From assembly GCA_965199005.1 (NCBI GenBank), contig CBDAQK010000006.1, positions 2,418,001 to 2,482,000 of the forward strand: 64,000 bases of DNA, read 5' to 3'. The stretch comes from LMUY01 sp965199005 (GTDB lineage: Bacteria; Pseudomonadota; Alphaproteobacteria; Acetobacterales; Acetobacteraceae). Below are positions 18,210 through 26,885 of this stretch, piece after piece; positions within the stretch are counted from its first letter, which is position 1; each line of letters opens with the position of its first letter. The translations under genes and the position numbers were made by a program. The notes beneath the pieces are model-generated. The model was not told the origin of the DNA and searched no databases. It saw only the letters and a program-made list of their open reading frames with translations.

Positions 18210-18971
18210 TCAGACCGTCGCAGCGGCGAACTGGGCGGCAATCAGGAATTCCCGGTTGCCCTCCGGCCCCGTGATCGGACTCGCCTCCACCCCCAGCACC
18301 GTCCAACCCGGCAGCCCGGCCCACCAATCACGGATCGTGGCACAGACGGCATCGTGCACCACCGGGTCGCGCACGACGCCGTTTTTACCGACTTGGCCAG
18401 GCCCCGCCTCGAACTGCGGTTTGATCAGCGCCACCGCCCACGCCCCTGGCCCGCAACAGGCGAGCGGCGCGGGCAGCAAAATGCGCAACCCGATGAAGCT
18501 GGCGTCGCAGACCAAGGCCTGCACCGGCTCGGGAAGGATGAGGTGGCGCGCATTGGTCCGCTCCCGCACGACGACGCGGGGATCGTTGCGCAGCCGCCAG
18601 GCGAGCTGGCCGTGGCCGACATCAACCGCATGCACCCGTGCCGCGCCGTTGGCCAGCAGAACATCGGTGAACCCCCCGGTGGACGCGCCAACATCGAGGC
18701 AAACGCGATCCGCCGGGGAGAGGGAAAAATGGGCCAGCGCATGGGCCAGCTTCAGGCCGCCACGGGATACCCAGGGGTGATCCTGTCCCTTGACCTCCAG
18801 CGGGGCATCGGGCGGCAGGATTTGGCCGGGTTTTTCCACCCGGCGGTCCCCCGTGTAAATCTTCCCCGCCATCACCAGCGCCTGGGCCCGCGTCCGCGAC
18901 TCCACCAGGCCGCGATCGACCAGCAATTGGTCGGCCCGGGTCTTTTTGCCCGGGGACGCCGCCTGCGTCAG
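18210..18971 (-). CDS. tlyA: TlyA family rRNA (cytidine-2'-O)-methyltransferase
   Basis: About 253 residues: an N-terminal S4 RNA-binding domain (TRADQLLVDRGLVESRTRAQ) then an FtsJ-like methyltransferase domain with the SAM loop CLDVGASTGGFTDVLL and catalytic-core strands (LIKPQFEAGPGQVGKNGVV). Members methylate 16S/23S rRNA cytidines and have been called hemolysin A. No ATG, GTG or TTG lies in frame near the expected N-terminus. The family length points to CTG 18971, which overlaps the dxs stop as CTGA. Otherwise the first ATG is 19142, deep inside dxs. Confidence 0.9.
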   Translation of the reverse strand: MTQAASPGKKTRADQLLVDRGLVESRTRAQALVMAGKIYTGDRRVEKPGQILPPDAPLEVKGQDHPWVSRGGLKLAHALAHFSLSPADRVCLDVGASTGGFTDVLLANGAARVHAVDVGHGQLAWRLRNDPRVVVRERTNARHLILPEPVQALVCDASFIGLRILLPAPLACCGPGAWAVALIKPQFEAGPGQVGKNGVVRDPVVHDAVCATIRDWWAGLPGWTVLGVEASPITGPEGNREFLIAAQFAAATV

Positions 18972-20905
18972 GCCACGCCCAACCCGATGCTCTGCCCCAC
19001 CGCATCCACCACGGTCCTGACGATGTCCTTTGCGGTCAGGCCGGCCTCGGCGAGTTGGGCGGCGGGGGTGTTGTGGTCGATGAAGCGGTCGGGCAGCACC
19101 ATCGGGCGGATCTTCAACCCACCGTCCAGCAAACCAGCCCACGCCAAATGCTGCAGCACCGCCGAGCCAAACCCACCCACCGAGCCGTCCTCGATCGTCA
19201 CCAGAACCGCATGCTCCCGCGCCAGACGCTCGATCAGCGCCATGTCCAGCGGCTTGGCGAAGCGCGCATCCACCACCGTCGCCGGCAAGCCACGCGCTGC
19301 CAGCTCATCCGCCGCCACCAGCGCATCGGCCAGCCGCGGACCCAGGCTCAGGATCGCCACCTGCGCCCCACGTGCCTCGCGCACCACCCGGCCCTTGCCA
19401 ATCGGCACCGGCGTGCCCCGCTCCGGCAGCGCCAGCCCGGTGCCCTCGCCGCGGGGGTAGCGCACCACCGACGGGCCGGCATCATACGCCGCCTGCGTCG
19501 CCACCATGTGCACCAGCTCCACCTCGTCGGACGGCGCCATCAGCACCATGCCGGGCAGGCAGCCCAGAAAGGCCAGGTCGAAACTGCCCGCATGCGTCGC
19601 ACCATCTGCCCCCACCAACCCGGCGCGGTCCAACCCGAACCGCACCGGCAGACCCTGAAGTGCCACATCATGCACCACCTGGTCGTAGGCCCGTTGCAGG
19701 AACGTGCTGTAGATGGCGCAAAACGGCACCATTCCCTCGGTCGCCATCCCGGCGGCAAAGGTCACCGCATGCTGCTCGGCGATCCCCACGTCGAAACACC
19801 GGGTGGGGAAGCGCTTGGCAAACCGGTCCAGCCCGGTGCCCGACGGCATCGCTGCGGTGATCGCCACCACCTTCGGGTTCGCCTGCGCCTCGGCGATCAA
19901 CGCATCGGCGAACACCTTGGTATAGCTGGGCGGACCCGGCGGCGCCTTCACCTGCTCGCCCGTCACCACGTTGAACCGGCTCACCGCGTGCAGCTTGTCC
20001 GTCGCGGCCTCGGCCGGGGCGTAGCCGCGGCCCTTCTGGGTGATGGCATGCACCAGGATCGGCCCGGCCTCCTCCGCATCGCGCACGTTGCGCAGCACGG
20101 GCAGCAGGTGGTCCAAATTGTGGCCGTCGATCGGGCCCAGGTAGTAGAACCCCAGCTCCTCGAACAGCGTCCCGCCGGTCAGGATGCCGCGGGCATATTC
20201 CTCGGCCCGTTTGGCGGTCTTGGCCATGCCGGAGGGGAAGCGCTTGGCCATGCGCGAGGCGAGGTCGCGCAGGTTGAGGTAGGAGTTGCTGCTGAGCAGC
20301 CGGGTCAGGTAGGCGCTCATCGCCCCCACGGGCGGGGCGATCGACATCTCGTTGTCGTTCAGCACCACCACCAGCCGGGCCTTCATGGCGCCGGCATTGT
20401 TCATCGCCTCGTAGGCCATGCCGGCGCTCATCGCACCATCGCCGATCACCGCGATGACGGTGCGCGGCGTGCCCTGCAGTTCGGACGCGACGGCCATGCC
20501 CAGCCCGGCCGAGATCGACGTGGAGGAATGGGCGGCGCCGAACGGGTCATACTCGCTTTCGGACCGGCGGGTGAAGCCGGACAGGCCGCCGGGTTGGCGC
20601 AGGGCGCGGATGCGGTCGCGGCGCCCGGTGATGATCTTGTGCGGGTAGCATTGGTGGCCGACATCCCAGATCAGCCGGTCGGCGGGGGTGTCGAACACGG
20701 CATGCAGCGCCACGGTCAGCTCCACCACGCCCAGGCTGGCGCCGAGATGGCCCCCGGTGGTGCTGACCGCATCGATCGTCTCCGCCCGCAACTCGTCGGC
20801 CACCTGGCGGAGCTGGTCCGTCGACAGGTTGCGCAAATCCGAGGGGATCCTAACCCGGTCCAGCATCGGCGTGGACGGGCGCGGCGGGAGAAGCGGGGCG
20901 TTCAT
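18968..20905 (-). CDS. dxs: 1-deoxy-D-xylulose-5-phosphate synthase
   Basis: A 645-residue thiamine-diphosphate enzyme joining pyruvate and glyceraldehyde 3-phosphate, the first step of the MEP isoprenoid pathway. Landmarks are GGHLGASLGVVELTVALH, VGHQCYPHKIITGRRD, the TPP/Mg site IGDGAMSAGMAYEAMNNAG, and the transketolase-like middle with DVGIAEQHAVTFAAGMA. The C-terminal domain is complete. It follows xseB by 12 nt. In many alphaproteobacteria ispA lies between these two genes; here it does not. Confidence 0.97.
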   Translation of the reverse strand: MNAPLLPPRPSTPMLDRVRIPSDLRNLSTDQLRQVADELRAETIDAVSTTGGHLGASLGVVELTVALHAVFDTPADRLIWDVGHQCYPHKIITGRRDRIRALRQPGGLSGFTRRSESEYDPFGAAHSSTSISAGLGMAVASELQGTPRTVIAVIGDGAMSAGMAYEAMNNAGAMKARLVVVLNDNEMSIAPPVGAMSAYLTRLLSSNSYLNLRDLASRMAKRFPSGMAKTAKRAEEYARGILTGGTLFEELGFYYLGPIDGHNLDHLLPVLRNVRDAEEAGPILVHAITQKGRGYAPAEAATDKLHAVSRFNVVTGEQVKAPPGPPSYTKVFADALIAEAQANPKVVAITAAMPSGTGLDRFAKRFPTRCFDVGIAEQHAVTFAAGMATEGMVPFCAIYSTFLQRAYDQVVHDVALQGLPVRFGLDRAGLVGADGATHAGSFDLAFLGCLPGMVLMAPSDEVELVHMVATQAAYDAGPSVVRYPRGEGTGLALPERGTPVPIGKGRVVREARGAQVAILSLGPRLADALVAADELAARGLPATVVDARFAKPLDMALIERLAREHAVLVTIEDGSVGGFGSAVLQHLAWAGLLDGGLKIRPMVLPDRFIDHNTPAAQLAEAGLTAKDIVRTVVDAVGQSIGLGVA

Positions 20906-20917
20906 CGGATCACTCCT

Positions 20918-21148
20918 CTACGACAGGGCGCGAGTCGCAAGCGAGCCATCTGCTCGTTGGACGATCGCCTGCACACGCGCCTCGGCCTCGGCCAGTTTGG
21001 ACTCGCAATGCTGACGCAGTTGGGCGCCCCGCTCATAGGCCGAAATGGCGTCTTCCAGCTTTTGCTGACCGCCCTCCAAACCCTTCACGATCCGCTCCAG
21101 TTCGGCCAGCGCGTCCTCGAACGACAGGCCGGAGATGTCTTGCGACAT
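20918..21148 (-). CDS. xseB: exodeoxyribonuclease VII small subunit
   Basis: A 76-residue coiled-coil subunit that joins XseA in degrading single-stranded DNA. The family pattern is clear: GLSFEDALAELERIVKGLE, then LEDAISAYERGAQLRQHCE and KLAEAEARVQ. ATG 21148 is preceded by GGGAG. The longer frame to 21226 is upstream sequence. It is the first gene of the xseB-dxs-tlyA group. xseA itself is not in the window. Confidence 0.95.
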   Translation of the reverse strand: MSQDISGLSFEDALAELERIVKGLEGGQQKLEDAISAYERGAQLRQHCESKLAEAEARVQAIVQRADGSLATRALS

Positions 21149-21247
21149 GCGCGCTCCCACTCGGTCGATCGTACTTACGCGTTTGGCAGCGTCTGGACAA
21201 CAGTTGGCTCCGCGACGAGGCCACACTGTTGTACTGGGATCACGTCG

Positions 21248-22183
21248 CTACAGCCGCATGAGCCGCCGGACATGGGCGGCTGCCGAAGCCGCCAACGCTG
21301 CCAGGTCGTATCCCCCTTCCAACAACGACACGACGCGGCTCGCGCAATGCCGGTCCGCCACCGCGATCAGTTGGTCGGTCACCCAGGCGAAATCCGCCGT
21401 CTCCACCCTCAGCTCGGCCAAAGGGTCGGCGCGATGGGCGTCGAACCCGGCGGAAATGATCAGCAACTCCGGCCGCCATGCATCCAGGGCAGGAATGATC
21501 CGGCCCTCCCACGCCTCACGAAACCGCTCGCTGCCAGAGCCGGGCGCGAGCTGAACATTGACCACGTTGCCCGCGATCCCGGTGTCGCGCGGCGATCCAG
21601 TGCCGGGATAGCAGGGATGCTGGTGGCTGGAGGCATAGAACAGCGCCGGGTCGGGGGCGAAGATGTCCTCCGTTCCATTGCCGTGATGCACGTCGAAATC
21701 GACCACCGCGACCCGTGACAGGCCCCAGCGCATGCGGGCATGCCGTGCAGCGATGGCGGCATTGTTGAAAAAGCAGAATCCCATTGCCCGATGCTGCTCC
21801 GCATGATGGCCCGGCGGCCGCACCGCGGCGAACGCGGCACTGGCCCAGCCCTCCATCACCGCGTCCACGGTCACGATTGCCCCACCCGCCGCCCGCAACA
21901 TCGCCTCCGGCGAACCGTGGCTGACGACCGTGTCGGGGTCGATCGCCAGCATCTCCCCCTCCGCGGGCCGCAACGCCAGGATCCGCTCGACGTAGGACGG
22001 GGGATGCGCCAGGCACAATTGTTCACGCGTGGCTTCCGGCGCCTGCTCCCGCAGCAGGGGGATGAAATCGGGGTGCTCCAACGCCTGGAGCACCACGCGC
22101 AGGCGATCCGGGCACTCCGGATGGTAGGGCCCCATGTCGTGCCCGAGACAGGCTGGATGGGTGAACACTGCCACCGGCTTCAT
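21248..22183 (-). CDS. histone-deacetylase family hydrolase (acetylpolyamine amidohydrolase-like)
   Basis: A 311-residue zinc hydrolase of the class II HDAC/acetylpolyamine amidohydrolase superfamily. Landmarks are HPECPDRL near the N-terminus, RPPGHHAEQ with the catalytic His pair, FCFFNNAAIAA, zinc-binding VDFDVHHGNGTEDIF and the later SAGFDAHRADPLA aspartate site, closing with SLLEGGYDL. It is coupled to the TusA-like gene (ATGA overlap) and lies 99 nt ahead of xseB. The substrate may be an acetylated polyamine or small amide. Confidence 0.92.
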   Translation of the reverse strand: MKPVAVFTHPACLGHDMGPYHPECPDRLRVVLQALEHPDFIPLLREQAPEATREQLCLAHPPSYVERILALRPAEGEMLAIDPDTVVSHGSPEAMLRAAGGAIVTVDAVMEGWASAAFAAVRPPGHHAEQHRAMGFCFFNNAAIAARHARMRWGLSRVAVVDFDVHHGNGTEDIFAPDPALFYASSHQHPCYPGTGSPRDTGIAGNVVNVQLAPGSGSERFREAWEGRIIPALDAWRPELLIISAGFDAHRADPLAELRVETADFAWVTDQLIAVADRHCASRVVSLLEGGYDLAALAASAAAHVRRLMRL

Positions 22184-22425
22184 TCCGGATGATCCTCCGC
22201 CCGGCGGCGAATCGTGAACGAGAACACACCGGACTCCTCGCTGTAGCTGACCAGCGTGTGGCCGGTCTCGCGGCAAAACGCCCGGAAATCCGCCACCGAC
22301 GCGCGGTCGGTTGCCAAGACGCGCAATTTGTCGCCCGCAGCCAAACTTCGTAGCGCCCGGTTGGCGCGCAGCACGGGGAGCGGGCAATTCATGCCCTTGA
22401 CGTCGAGCAAGGTTTCAGCAGCCAT
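22180..22425 (-). CDS. TusA/SirA family sulfurtransferase-like protein
   Basis: An 81-residue protein with the TusA/SirA motif: LDVKGMNCPLPVLRANRAL, where the cysteine of CPLP carries persulfide in characterised members. It lacks the second features needed to say which pathway (tRNA thiolation, molybdopterin or redox). AGGA lies 7 nt before ATG 22425. Its stop overlaps the deacetylase-like start. It is divergent from the ROK kinase with about 55 nt between them. Confidence 0.9.
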   Translation of the reverse strand: MAAETLLDVKGMNCPLPVLRANRALRSLAAGDKLRVLATDRASVADFRAFCRETGHTLVSYSEESGVFSFTIRRRAEDHPE

Positions 22426-22480
22426 CTCCGTATCCTGCGGATGGTTGGCAGCTTGGGCAAGGGCGGCATTAAGATGGGGC

Positions 22481-23389
22481 ATGACCCCAAGCTCCATCCC
22501 CGCCCTGCGAATGGGCATCGATTTCGGTGGCACGAAGATCGAGCACGCCGTGCTGTCGCCGGGTGGCGAGATGCTGCTGCGCCGCCGCGCCCCGACGCCG
22601 CCGGTGTACGACGACGCCGTGCGCCTGCTGGCGGCTTTGGTCATCGCGGTGGAGGCGGAGGTCGGCGCGGTCACCGTCGGGGTCGGCATCCCCGGCGTGA
22701 TCAGCCCCGCGACCGGCTTGGTCAAAAACGCCAACAGCATCGCCCTGAATGGCCATGCGCTGGACCGCGATCTGGCGAACGCACTCGGCCGGGAAGTCCG
22801 CATCGAGAACGATGCCAACTGCTTCGCCTTGTCGGAAGCCGTCGACGGGGCCGGGGCGGGCGCCCGGACTGTGTTCGGGGTGATAATCGGCACCGGATGT
22901 GGTGGGGGTATCGTCGTCGATGGACAGGTCGTCCCGGGCCGGAACCGGATTGCCGGCGAATGGGGCCATAATCCGTTGCCGTGGGTCACCGCGGCGGATT
23001 TGCCCCTGCCGCAATGCTGGTGCGGTCAGGTTGGGTGCCTGGAGACGCTGATCGCCGGCCCTGCGCTCGCGGCCGATGCGAAAGGCCCGGGTGCGCGCGA
23101 CGCGTCGGACCTGCCGGACCGGGCCGCCGCCGGGGACGCCGTCGCGGCCGGTGCCCTCGCCCGGCACGCGGACAGGCTGGCACGGGGGTTGGCTCAAGTG
23201 ATCAACCTCTTGGACCCGGACGCGGTCGTCCTCGGCGGCGGATTGTCCAATATGGACCATCTCTACCAGCAGCTCCCGGCCCTCTTGGCCCGCCACGTCT
23301 TCAGCGATACCTCGAGCACCCCGGTGCTGCGGGCCAAGCATGGCGATAGTTCGGGCGTGCGTGGCGCGGCCTGGTTGTGGCCGGCCTAG
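22481..23389 (+). CDS. ROK family sugar kinase (fructokinase/NagK-like)
   Basis: A 302-residue ATP-dependent sugar kinase. It starts with the phosphate-binding loop MGIDFGGTKIEHAVL, has IPGVISPATGLVKNANS and the zinc knuckle CWCGQVGCLET that ties fructokinases and N-acetylmannosamine/glucosamine kinases. The ROK centre IENDANCFALSEA is intact. ATG 22481 is assumed; ATG 22511 is possible. It converges on the monophosphatase gene; the two stops share a CTAG sequence. Confidence 0.92.
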   Translation: MTPSSIPALRMGIDFGGTKIEHAVLSPGGEMLLRRRAPTPPVYDDAVRLLAALVIAVEAEVGAVTVGVGIPGVISPATGLVKNANSIALNGHALDRDLANALGREVRIENDANCFALSEAVDGAGAGARTVFGVIIGTGCGGGIVVDGQVVPGRNRIAGEWGHNPLPWVTAADLPLPQCWCGQVGCLETLIAGPALAADAKGPGARDASDLPDRAAAGDAVAAGALARHADRLARGLAQVINLLDPDAVVLGGGLSNMDHLYQQLPALLARHVFSDTSSTPVLRAKHGDSSGVRGAAWLWPA

Positions 23390-24219
23390 CGCTCCATCCC
23401 TGCGAACAACAAGGCCGAGACGGCCTCGAAACTGGCGCGGTCCGGCGTGCAGATCAGACCACCCGCCGTGTCCGCCGCCGCCAGGGGCGAGCCGTCGAAA
23501 TGGGCGGAGAAGCCCCCCGCCTCCTGATGCAGCAGCCAGCCCGGCAGATGATCCCACGGCATCAACCGGTTGAACACCAGGTACTCGCACTGCCCAGCCG
23601 CCAACATCCGATACTCATGGGCGGCACAGCGGTAATCACAGACGCCGCCCAGGCCCGGCATGTTGCGCAACACGGTCGAGCGCATGGGCTCCTGCATAAA
23701 CCGCCAGGACACGCATCCAGCCATCTTGCCGACGCCAACGGGCGCGGCCACCCCCAGGCGAACCGGCTCGGCACCGGGGGCCGTCAGCCACGCCCCGCCG
23801 CCGCGCAGTGCCACCGCAGTGTCGTCCAGGATCGGGTCCAGGATGGCGCCTGCCACGACCTGGCCGGCCACCAACGCCGCGGCCATGACGCCAAACAGCG
23901 GCAACCCGGCGACGTAGTTGGAGGTGCCATCGATCGGGTCCACCACGAAGGCCAACTCCGCCGCCGCCAAGTGCCCGAGCAGCGCCGGGTCGGCGGCGCA
24001 TGCCTCCTCCCCCACCACAAGGCAACCGGGAAACCGGCGATGCAGTCCGCGCGTGATCATCGCCTCGGCCGCCTCATCCGCCTCGGTGACGAGGTCGGCC
24101 GGGCTGGATTTCTCCCGCACCATGCTGGGCTTCAGTTTGCGGAAGCGCGGCAGGATCTCCTCGCGCGCCGCGGCCCGCAGCAACTCGACGACGTCGCCCC
24201 AGGCGGCCTCATCGATCAT
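23386..24219 (-). CDS. inositol-monophosphatase family protein
   Basis: A 277-residue Mg-dependent sugar-phosphatase-like enzyme. The metal-binding signature is VVDPIDGTSNYVAGLPLFG, and a second motif WDHLPGWLLHQEAGG carries the late aspartate. Family members act on inositol phosphate, 3'-phosphoadenosine phosphate or histidinol phosphate; this window does not say which. It is coupled to hflX by an ATGA overlap. Confidence 0.93.
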   Translation of the reverse strand: MIDEAAWGDVVELLRAAAREEILPRFRKLKPSMVREKSSPADLVTEADEAAEAMITRGLHRRFPGCLVVGEEACAADPALLGHLAAAELAFVVDPIDGTSNYVAGLPLFGVMAAALVAGQVVAGAILDPILDDTAVALRGGGAWLTAPGAEPVRLGVAAPVGVGKMAGCVSWRFMQEPMRSTVLRNMPGLGGVCDYRCAAHEYRMLAAGQCEYLVFNRLMPWDHLPGWLLHQEAGGFSAHFDGSPLAAADTAGGLICTPDRASFEAVSALLFAGMER

Positions 24220-25508
24220 GATTGGTGCTCGAACCGGGCGCGGTCCGCCGGCAGCAGCCGGACGCGGAGATGGATCGCATCATCGGCATCCGATCGCTCC
24301 ATCACCTCCCCGTGCTGGTAGAGCCAAGCGATCCGCGCCCCATCCTCCGGAGGCAGCGTGTAATCCGCCTGCTCCATCCCTGCCGCGATCCGTTCGTCGA
24401 TGCGGGCGAGCAGACCGGGCAGTCCTTCCCCCGTCACCGCGGAAATCGGAACCGCCTGGTCCCGAGCCGGGACGTTGACGATGCCGCCCAGCAAGTCCGC
24501 CTTGTTCAGCACCTCTATCGTGCGCGCGCGCCAATCGCCATCGATCGTCGCGTCCTTCTCCATACCCTCCAGGACCGCGACCACGTCCGCACGCTGGGCC
24601 ACGCTATCCGGATGCGCGACGTCCCGCACATGCAGGATGACGTCCGCTTCAGCCACCTCCTCCAGCGTCGCGCGAAAGGCGGCGACGAGTTCGGTCGGCA
24701 AGTCGCTGATGAAACCCACCGTGTCGGACAAGATCGCCCGCCGCCCAGATGGCAGGCGCAACCCGCGCATGGTGGGGTCCAGGGTCGCGAAAAGTTGATC
24801 TTCCGCGTGGACCGATGCGCCGGTCAGCACATTGAAGAGGGTCGATTTGCCGGCGTTGGTGTATCCCACCAGCGCCACCACGGGAAATGGCACCCGGGTC
24901 CGCGCGCTGCGGTGCAGGCCGCGGGTGCGCCGGACCTGTTCGAGGTCCTTCTTCAGCCGCACGATGCGGTCGGTGATCAGCCGCCGGTCGGCTTCGATCT
25001 GGGTCTCGCCGGGACCACCCAGGAAGCCGAAGCCGCCGCGCTGCCGCTCGAGATGGGTCCAGGACCGCACCAGCCGGCTGCGTTGATAGTCGAGATGCGC
25101 GAGTTCGACTTGCAACGAACCTTCCCGCGTGCGGGCGCGCTCGCCAAAGATGTCCAAGATCAGGCCGGTGCGGTCGATGACCTTGCAGTCCCAGTCCCGC
25201 TCCAGATTTCGCTGCTGGACGGGCGAAAGGGCGGCGTCGACGATCGCGACCTCCACCTTTTCGGAGCGCATAGCCTCACCTTGGGTATCGGCCTGTCCCT
25301 CACCCAGCAAGGTGGAGGACCGCCGGGTGCGCAGCGGCAGAATGGCGCTGTGGACCACCACAAGGCCGATTGACGCAGCAAGCCCGACCGCTTCCGCGAG
25401 CCGGGCCTCCGCCGCACGATGGGCATCGGCTCGGTCGGGCCGCTCCCAAGGAAGAATGACGGCCGCCCGGGTGGGGCGGGCCGTTGCGTCAGTCGGCTGA
25501 GTCGGCAG
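24216..25508 (-). CDS. hflX: GTPase HflX
   Basis: A ribosome-associated GTPase that splits or rescues 70S ribosomes under stress. The N-terminal HflX domain (TLLGEGQADT...DRTGLILDIFGERARTREG) and the G domain are complete: G1 LVGYTNAGKSTLFN, G3 DTVGFISDLP, G4 LNKADLLGG, G5 ISAVTGEG. The gene begins inside or right after hfq. No ATG/GTG/TTG lies in a sensible place: ATG 25571 lies 83 nt inside hfq without an SD, whereas CTG 25508 has GGGAG 7 nt upstream and is preferred here. Confidence 0.93.
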   Translation of the reverse strand: MPTQPTDATARPTRAAVILPWERPDRADAHRAAEARLAEAVGLAASIGLVVVHSAILPLRTRRSSTLLGEGQADTQGEAMRSEKVEVAIVDAALSPVQQRNLERDWDCKVIDRTGLILDIFGERARTREGSLQVELAHLDYQRSRLVRSWTHLERQRGGFGFLGGPGETQIEADRRLITDRIVRLKKDLEQVRRTRGLHRSARTRVPFPVVALVGYTNAGKSTLFNVLTGASVHAEDQLFATLDPTMRGLRLPSGRRAILSDTVGFISDLPTELVAAFRATLEEVAEADVILHVRDVAHPDSVAQRADVVAVLEGMEKDATIDGDWRARTIEVLNKADLLGGIVNVPARDQAVPISAVTGEGLPGLLARIDERIAAGMEQADYTLPPEDGARIAWLYQHGEVMERSDADDAIHLRVRLLPADRARFEHQS

Positions 25509-25794
25509 ACACCATCTCCCGCGCCATGGCGGACGACGTGGTGGGCGCGCCAGCCTCAGCCTTCGTGGCATCGAACAATTGGATCGGGGCGCCGGGCATC
25601 ACAGTGCTGATCGCGTGCTTGTAGACCAGCTGGGTGTGCCCATCCCGGCGCAACAATACCGAGAAGTTGTCAAACCAGGTAATGATACCCTGCAACTTGA
25701 CGCCATTCACCAAAAACACTGTAACCGGAGCCTTGCTCTTGCGCACGTGGTTCAGGAATACGTCCTGAACGTTCTGCGATTTTTCACTGGCCAT
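25489..25794 (-). CDS. hfq: RNA chaperone Hfq
   Basis: A 101-residue Sm-like protein forming hexamers that match small RNAs with mRNAs. The Sm1 motif (VFLVNGVKLQGIITWFDNFSVLL) and Sm2 motif (VYKHAISTVMP) are complete, followed by a poorly conserved C-tail as usual in alphaproteobacteria. AAGGA lies upstream of the ATG. hflX follows in an overlapping arrangement, the classic hfq-hflX linkage. A 137-nt gap separates it from the aminotransferase gene upstream, and holds a 6-bp ACCGGG/CCCGGT hairpin (25856-25876). Confidence 0.97.
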   Translation of the reverse strand: MASEKSQNVQDVFLNHVRKSKAPVTVFLVNGVKLQGIITWFDNFSVLLRRDGHTQLVYKHAISTVMPGAPIQLFDATKAEAGAPTTSSAMAREMVSADSAD

Positions 25795-25931
25795 GATGCC
25801 ACAATCCTTGTTTTGTTGTTGTTCTAGTCAAGCCTGTCGTCATTTTTGACACCGAACCGGGCACACAGGTCCCGGTCGCGCACGGCAAATGTAGCCATCT
25901 GACCCCACAACGCAAGCACTCCTGACCAATC

Positions 25932-26801
25932 CTACGCCGTCGTGTTCGCCCCACCCTTCGCGTGTTGCGCAAACAGCGCGAACAGCCGCCGGGTGACCGG
26001 CCCCACCAGGCCGTCCCCCACCGGCGCGCCATCCAAAGTGGTGATGGGCTTCACGAAAGAGGTCGCGCTGGTCACGAAGATTTCCCGCGCTGCGCGCAAC
26101 TCCGCCTCGCTGACGGCGCGCTCCTCGCTGGCGATTCCAACCTGCGCCATCTGCGTCAACAGCGAGTCGCGGGTGCAACCCGGGAGCACGGCGTTGCTGA
26201 GCTGGCGAGTACAGAGCACGCCGGAAGCGTCGACCACCCAGACGGTGCTGGACGCCCCTTCCGTCACCATCCCCCCGCGGTCGATCAGGATGGCCTCGTA
26301 GGCGCCGGCAACCCGGGCTGCCTGCTTCGCCAGCACGTTCGGCAGCAGGGCGGTGGATTTGATGTCGCACCGTTCCCAGCGCTGATCCGGCGCCGAAACG
26401 GCCGCCCCGGCCCAGGTGTCGACATCCGTCGGATAGGGTTTCGTCCGCCGGCAGGTGATCACCATCGCCGGCGGGATCGGGTGGGACGGGAAGGCGTGAT
26501 CCCGTCGCGCGACACCCCGGGTGATCTGCATATAGACCAGGCCGTCACGCAGGCGGTTGCGCGCCGCGACCTCGCGTATCACGCGCACCATCGCGCTGCG
26601 GCCCATGGGCGGCGTGATCCCGATCTCGCCCAGGGATCGTTCCAGCCGTTTCATGTGTAACGCCTCGTCGAGGAAGCGGCCGCCCGAGAGATAGAGCACT
26701 TCGTAGACGCCGTCGGCGAATTGGTAGCCGCGATCCTCGACGTTCACGCTGGCCTGGGACTGGGGCACATACTGGCCATTCACGTATGCAATGCGGCTCA
26801 T
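25932..26801 (-). CDS. class IV aminotransferase, D-amino-acid transaminase-like
   Basis: A 289-residue PLP enzyme of fold type IV. Landmarks are YVNGQYVPQSQASVNVEDRG near the N-terminus, GVYEVLYLSGG, the PLP lysine in CDIKSTALLPNVL, and a EGASSTVWVV glycine/glutamate strand. These fit D-alanine aminotransferase better than branched-chain or aminodeoxychorismate enzymes, although family IV calls are often unsure. It is divergent from the cupin-like gene, with 84 nt shared between them. Confidence 0.88.
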   Translation of the reverse strand: MSRIAYVNGQYVPQSQASVNVEDRGYQFADGVYEVLYLSGGRFLDEALHMKRLERSLGEIGITPPMGRSAMVRVIREVAARNRLRDGLVYMQITRGVARRDHAFPSHPIPPAMVITCRRTKPYPTDVDTWAGAAVSAPDQRWERCDIKSTALLPNVLAKQAARVAGAYEAILIDRGGMVTEGASSTVWVVDASGVLCTRQLSNAVLPGCTRDSLLTQMAQVGIASEERAVSEAELRAAREIFVTSATSFVKPITTLDGAPVGDGLVGPVTRRLFALFAQHAKGGANTTA

Positions 26802-26885
26802 GAGAAAAGACTCGTGACAGAAAATGATCTATCCTGTATGATTGTCTCAAATATTAACAGGTTATCCTCCCCTGGAGACGCCGCC
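26802..26885. promoter_or_regulatory. divergent intergenic region
   Basis: This AT-rich 84-nt space separates the divergent aminotransferase and cupin-like genes and must hold both leaders and probably both promoters. GGAG lies about 8 nt before ATG 26886. No confident -35/-10 pair was assigned. Confidence 0.4.

Noticed and set aside
19055..21718. Very long plus-strand frame of 887 codons across dxs and xseB
   Set aside because: It is antisense to two clear genes and has the Arg/His/Gln-rich composition of a GC-rich shadow frame.
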